This document shows positions 13,390-16,804 of a stretch of DNA of 16,804 bases, piece after piece. Both the position numbers and the translations under genes were made by a program. Source of the stretch: Treponema sp. (GTDB lineage Bacteria; Spirochaetota; Spirochaetia; Treponematales; Treponemataceae). Within the stretch, counting starts at the first letter, position 1; each line of letters opens with the position of its first letter. Under the pieces are notes generated by a model. That model was not told the origin of the DNA. It saw only the letters and a list, made by a program, of their open reading frames with translations, and did not search any database. The DNA is taken from NCBI GenBank assembly GCA_012799545.1, contig JAAZLA010000152.1, forward strand, positions 1 to 16,804, in the 5' to 3' direction.

Positions 13390-14658
13390 CTAGTTAATAA
13401 GACTCGTAAAAAGGGCGGGCACAGCGATAAAGTTGCCAATTACGCCACCCACTGATGATAATATAAACACTAATAAGACACGAAGGATACGGTTTTTATA
13501 GATTTTTTTTATTGAAGACAAATCTTCTTGTAGCGTTTCCATATCTTCAACCTTTGGTTTACGAATCCACGCTTGAGTAAGCCCCGTAAAAAGCCCTACA
13601 CCCAAAACGGGATTCAGCGTTGCAATGGGAGCGCCAAAAAAACCGACAAGAATTGCAAGTGGGTGTCCGAGAGCAAGCAGGGTACCCAAGGCGGCAAGGG
13701 AGCCATTCCACAAAAGCCAACGTAAAAGCATTTCCAGGGAAGAAATAGCGCCTCCGGTAAAAAAACCCGCGACAATGAGACAGACGATGAGGGCAGGGAA
13801 AATATAGCCCGCAATTTTTCCACCGATTCCCGCTGCGGGAATTTCTGAGATTGCACTCGTATCCGAGTTTGTCTCTCCCTTCGAAAGTTTTTCTAGTTGT
13901 CGCTCGACACCAGGTAAATGCCCCGCACCTAAAACAGCGAGAATTTTTTCGCCCTTACTCGTCCATATTTTTTTTGCAAGATACTCATCTCGCTCATCGA
14001 TGAGCACTTTTTTTACCGAGGGTAAATACTCAGCAAGCTCATTCATCATAGCGTCCATTTCGTTTGAATTTTTGAGCTTTTCTATTTCTTCTGCAGATAT
14101 TGTTTCTGTTTCAAAGGCACTCGCAATGAGGGCTGAAAGTAATTTCATTTTTCCCCAAAAAGAGTTTGTCGCCCAAGCACGTTTCAGGGTTATTTGTATC
14201 GGGCGGTCGACCATCACTGTTGCAATACCTTTTTTTTCAGCTTCTTCTAGAGCAGCACGCATTTCGTCACCTGGTTTTACTCCAACATTGGCACCGAGAC
14301 GTTTTTGAAAGCTTGATAAGACTAGGTTTGCCAGAAGGACAAAACCCTTGTTTTCTTTAAGTACTTTTACAATGTCGAGATTTTTCCACGAGTTTGGATT
14401 TTTCATAGAAGCAAGTCGCTCTTCATCCAATTCAATCGCAATGCAGTCAGGGTTTTCTTCGGCAATTGCCTCTGCAACTTGTTCGCAACTCTCTTTAGAA
14501 ACATGAGCGGTCCCTAAAAGAATAATTTCTCTATCTTGAAATCGTAAGGTTTTTTTTGTATTTACAAGAACTTTTTTTTCAACAGCAGTTTCGATTCCGT
14601 CTGTCTCAGTTTTTTTTTCTATAGCTTCTTGTTGCTCTGTTTCTTTTTCTAAATCCAT
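13390..14658 (-). CDS. TraB/PrgY family membrane protein
   Basis: Member of the TraB family, which includes enterococcal PrgY/TraB that reduce peptide pheromone activity and is related to the Tiki proteases. The 422 residues show two GxxH motifs, GTAH (49-52) and GAGH (244-247), the acidic/arginine motif IELDEER (75-81), and DRPIQITLKRAW near 151-162. The C-terminal third is hydrophobic, with about four membrane segments from 275 onward. This is the TraB-plus-membrane form common in archaea and spirochaetes. The first 35 residues are Glu/Lys-rich and likely unstructured. The start is the ATG at 14658 with GAGGA ahead, 12 nt after the lipoprotein stop. Substrate unknown; peptidase activity is inferred from relatives. 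Confidence 0.9.
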   Translation of the reverse strand: MDLEKETEQQEAIEKKTETDGIETAVEKKVLVNTKKTLRFQDREIILLGTAHVSKESCEQVAEAIAEENPDCIAIELDEERLASMKNPNSWKNLDIVKVLKENKGFVLLANLVLSSFQKRLGANVGVKPGDEMRAALEEAEKKGIATVMVDRPIQITLKRAWATNSFWGKMKLLSALIASAFETETISAEEIEKLKNSNEMDAMMNELAEYLPSVKKVLIDERDEYLAKKIWTSKGEKILAVLGAGHLPGVERQLEKLSKGETNSDTSAISEIPAAGIGGKIAGYIFPALIVCLIVAGFFTGGAISSLEMLLRWLLWNGSLAALGTLLALGHPLAILVGFFGAPIATLNPVLGVGLFTGLTQAWIRKPKVEDMETLQEDLSSIKKIYKNRILRVLLVFILSSVGGVIGNFIAVPALFTSLIN

Positions 14659-14670
14659 TTTTTCCTCGTT

Positions 14671-16089
14671 TTACCCATTCATTTTTGCAAGAATCCAGTC
14701 GTTCAATCGATATTCAAAAAACATTGGACTTTGAAGATTCTTAACTATAAGATATTGTTTTTTTGCATTGATGTCATCGCCATATAGGTCATAAAACAAA
14801 CCCATATAAAAATGCATTTTTCCTTTAAGAAAGCTACTCGTTATACTTGTCAGTTTTTTTTCTACAAGCGCAGGGTTAATGCCATCATAGTATAAACGAG
14901 CCATCGCATATTCAATAGAATCCGCAGGAAACTTCCCATACACGTTTTTGAGAAAATCTTTATTTGCCTTTGTGTTTTTTTCTCGCAAATAGGTTGCAGA
15001 AATCATAAGCGGATAGGAAATATTCGCTGGGTTTAGTTTATAGGCGTAATTAAAGGCATTTCTGCTTTTTGCCCATTCTTCCTTGTGCCAGTAAATCATA
15101 CCCAAGGATTCATAGGAATAGGGATAATCAGGGTTTAATTCAATAATCTTAATATAATCTAAAAGCGCTTTATCGAGGTCTTCTTTTTCATCATAGAGAG
15201 AAGCCCTGTGAATATAGGCATAAAAAGCCTCATCGTTTAAGTCAATTGCACGAGACCATGCCTTTTCAGCCTCATCAGAGCGACCTTGGTAGCGCAAATA
15301 AATACCATAATCTGACCAGTAATCATAATAATCAGGTTCTATTGAAAGTGCTGTTTCAATATAATCACCCGCTTTTTTATAATTCTCTTCTTCGCCAGCA
15401 AGCTTTGCAAGGAAAAACCAGCCCATGCTTTCCTCTGGATATATTTCTGTCATGCGAGTAAGAATATCTTTTGACATTTTTAAGTCCCCGGTATAATAGG
15501 CACTTTGACCTAAGCCAAGCATCGCATCGGGGTTTGTTGGGTCAGAAGATAGACTCGTTTGAAAATATCGTTTTGCAAGCCCAAAGTTTTTTCGCAGCAT
15601 TTGATCATTTGCAAGCTCAACATTTGCTTCAGGGTTTGTCGGGTCTTCAGCTATCATCTGTTTCAACAAGGCATTTTTTTCCGTAAGCTTACCCTGCCCC
15701 TTGGCGATCATTGCACGCAAGTACATAACGTCGGCATTGTTTGGATTTTCAACTGCAAGACGATTTGCTATTTCAGCTGCTGCATCATAATCATTTGCAG
15801 AAAATAAAAGCGATGCATGTAGATACTCTATCGTAAAATCGCCTTCTGCTTCTTCAGGCAGAGTATCAAATAAGCCGAGTGTTTTTTCCAAGCCATTGTT
15901 TCGCAGAGAAACATAAAGCGTATCAAGAAAATCGCTAAGCGAAAAAATCTCTTCTTCTGACTCAACGGCTACTTCATGACCATCAACAATACCTTCTCCC
16001 TTTTCTATTTTTTGCGTCGTCGTACATGCTGAAAAAAAGCTTATCAAAAGAAAAACACAGAACCGTATACATACTTTATTTTTTTTCAT
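14671..16089 (-). CDS. TPR-repeat lipoprotein
   Basis: A 472-residue protein starting with a lipoprotein signal peptide: basic MKKNK, a hydrophobic core and lipobox FSAC with the lipid Cys at 22. Phe at -3 fits the relaxed spirochaete lipobox. After a Glu-rich linker come about eight to ten tetratricopeptide repeats, recognisable from ANRLAVENPNNADVMYLRAM through IELNPDYPYSYESLGMIYW. These make a protein-binding superhelix, placing it on the periplasmic side of a membrane as a scaffold. The start is the ATG at 16089 with AAGGGA ahead. It is the first gene of the operon with TraB 12 nt downstream. I could not identify a convincing promoter in the 65-nt gap to the divergent gene. Specific function unknown. 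Confidence 0.88.
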   Translation of the reverse strand: MKKNKVCIRFCVFLLISFFSACTTTQKIEKGEGIVDGHEVAVESEEEIFSLSDFLDTLYVSLRNNGLEKTLGLFDTLPEEAEGDFTIEYLHASLLFSANDYDAAAEIANRLAVENPNNADVMYLRAMIAKGQGKLTEKNALLKQMIAEDPTNPEANVELANDQMLRKNFGLAKRYFQTSLSSDPTNPDAMLGLGQSAYYTGDLKMSKDILTRMTEIYPEESMGWFFLAKLAGEEENYKKAGDYIETALSIEPDYYDYWSDYGIYLRYQGRSDEAEKAWSRAIDLNDEAFYAYIHRASLYDEKEDLDKALLDYIKIIELNPDYPYSYESLGMIYWHKEEWAKSRNAFNYAYKLNPANISYPLMISATYLREKNTKANKDFLKNVYGKFPADSIEYAMARLYYDGINPALVEKKLTSITSSFLKGKMHFYMGLFYDLYGDDINAKKQYLIVKNLQSPMFFEYRLNDWILAKMNG

Positions 16090-16118
16090 TTTTCCCTTAC
16101 TTTATTTTTTTTGAATAG

Positions 16119-16147
16119 TTGATTTTGTCGCAATCATTAGCTACACT
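16119..16147 (+). promoter_or_regulatory. Promoter for the gene at 16155, predicted leaderless
   Basis: TTGATT (16119-16124) and TACACT (16142-16147) are separated by exactly 17 bases. The expected start point is 16154, one base before the ATG. No Shine-Dalgarno is present. Confidence 0.5.
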
Positions 16148-16154
16148 AGAACCT

Positions 16155-16804
16155 ATGACTACGCATCCATTTCGAAAGATTATTATACATCTTTGTGTAT
16201 ACACACTTATCATTCTCGGTATTTTTGCAATCCAGTTTAGAAACCAGTCTATAATATCAAAGAATTTCGGTCAATTACGCTTAAGCGTTTCTCAGCTTAA
16301 AAAAAACACTGACGGGAGGACAGAGTTTGATGATAGATTTACTGTCAATTACAAGGGTCTCAGCTTATACGCTAACAAAACAAAGCCGCTTTTAATTAAA
16401 GACAAAGAAAAAACGCAGAAGTTACAGTTTTTATCCTGGGAAGCGCTCTCAGACAGCTCCTTTGAACTCTTTTTTTCTCACAATGTCAGTCTTTTATGTG
16501 GTTTTACTGGACAAAACAAGGATGTTTTTACTATAACAAGCAGTACAAATAATCCGGACTGGCTTGAAATCTCTATACCCTATGAAATTATGCCGACTTA
16601 TGCAGTTATGCAAACAAATCCTAAAAACCTCATCCTAAGCGGAAAAACGCAACAAACAATTTTAAACGCTGCAGCTATAGATGAGCATTATGTCTACTTC
16701 ACAGCTCAAAATAATAATCTAAGCTATGCAAACTATGAGCCAACAAAAAAATTTATGTTTGAAGAAGCATCTCGCTATGCACTTGCAAAAAAAGAGGTCT
16801 ACGA
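16155..16804 (+). CDS. Membrane-anchored protein of unknown function (5' part, runs off window)
   Basis: I do not recognise this gene. The frame is open for 216 codons to the right edge. The protein starts MTTHPFRKIIIHLCVYTLII, a short basic stretch followed by one membrane segment (about 8-26). The remainder should be on the outer side: mostly beta-type sequence with polar stretches, few charged clusters and no obvious catalytic motif. A domain such as LptC/LptA-like beta-jellyroll is possible but unproven. The ATG at 16155 lacks a ribosome-binding site and has a promoter -10 box seven bases upstream, so the mRNA is probably leaderless. It is divergent from the TPR lipoprotein gene. Confidence 0.75.
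   Translation, partial: MTTHPFRKIIIHLCVYTLIILGIFAIQFRNQSIISKNFGQLRLSVSQLKKNTDGRTEFDDRFTVNYKGLSLYANKTKPLLIKDKEKTQKLQFLSWEALSDSSFELFFSHNVSLLCGFTGQNKDVFTITSSTNNPDWLEISIPYEIMPTYAVMQTNPKNLILSGKTQQTILNAAAIDEHYVYFTAQNNNLSYANYEPTKKFMFEEASRYALAKKEVY

Noticed and set aside
14610..14618. A9 tract near the start of the TraB gene as a phase-variation site
   Set aside because: Runs of 8-9 A/T occur in several genes here, for example in rpoB near 1609 and in the TolC-like gene near 12935, so this one does not stand out.
1..16804. Search for CRISPR arrays, insertion sequences, integrases, phage genes and toxin-antitoxin pairs
   Set aside because: No regularly spaced repeats, transposase motifs or terminal inverted repeats were seen; the genes are ordinary chromosomal ones.

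Overview
The window looks like chromosomal DNA of a Treponema-like spirochaete. The gene order tRNA-Thr, rpmG, tRNA-Trp, secE, nusG, rplK, rplA, rplJ, rplL, rpoB, the AT-rich spacers, the Phe-containing lipobox of a lipoprotein and an Asn at the rifampicin position equivalent to E. coli RpoB Ser531 all fit that group. The placement is inferred from gene content and motifs; no database search was made. I see no mobile element, CRISPR array, rRNA or sign of recent gene transfer.

Region 1 (1-5873, minus strand) is the ribosomal-protein and RNA-polymerase cluster. A strong promoter (5845-5873) serves tRNA-Thr(GGT). A second promoter serves rpmG. Then come tRNA-Trp(CCA), secE, nusG, rplK, rplA, rplJ, rplL and the first 716 codons of rpoB, which runs off the left edge. 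Spacers before rplK, between rplJ and rplL, and between rplL and rpoB contain RNA-structure candidates. The one before rplK is a good candidate for the L1 autoregulatory leader. rplA and rplJ are 1 nt apart, so no L10-type leader fits between them.

Region 2 (5890-8783, mostly plus strand) holds cysE, a small membrane-anchored NusG-domain-II protein, and radA. Between cysE and the NusG-II gene, on the minus strand, is a predicted free-standing small RNA of about 93 nt. It has its own TTGACA promoter, two stem-loops, a C/U-rich linker and a strong intrinsic terminator. It points at the 3' end of cysE.

Region 3 (8836-16089, minus strand) reads as one six-gene operon: TPR lipoprotein, TraB/PrgY-family membrane protein, TolC-like outer-membrane protein, MacA-like adaptor, MacB-type ATPase and MacB-type permease. 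The last four form a complete tripartite export machine. The first two suggest a link to peptide or envelope handling.

Region 4 (16119-16804, plus strand) is a promoter and the 5' part of an unrecognised membrane-anchored protein gene.

A recurring pattern ties the plus-strand genes together. The three promoter-proximal genes (cysE, the NusG-II gene, and the gene at 16155) have no Shine-Dalgarno sequence, and each has a promoter whose predicted start point falls 0-2 nt before the ATG. They look leaderless, whereas the operon-internal genes have clear Shine-Dalgarno sites.
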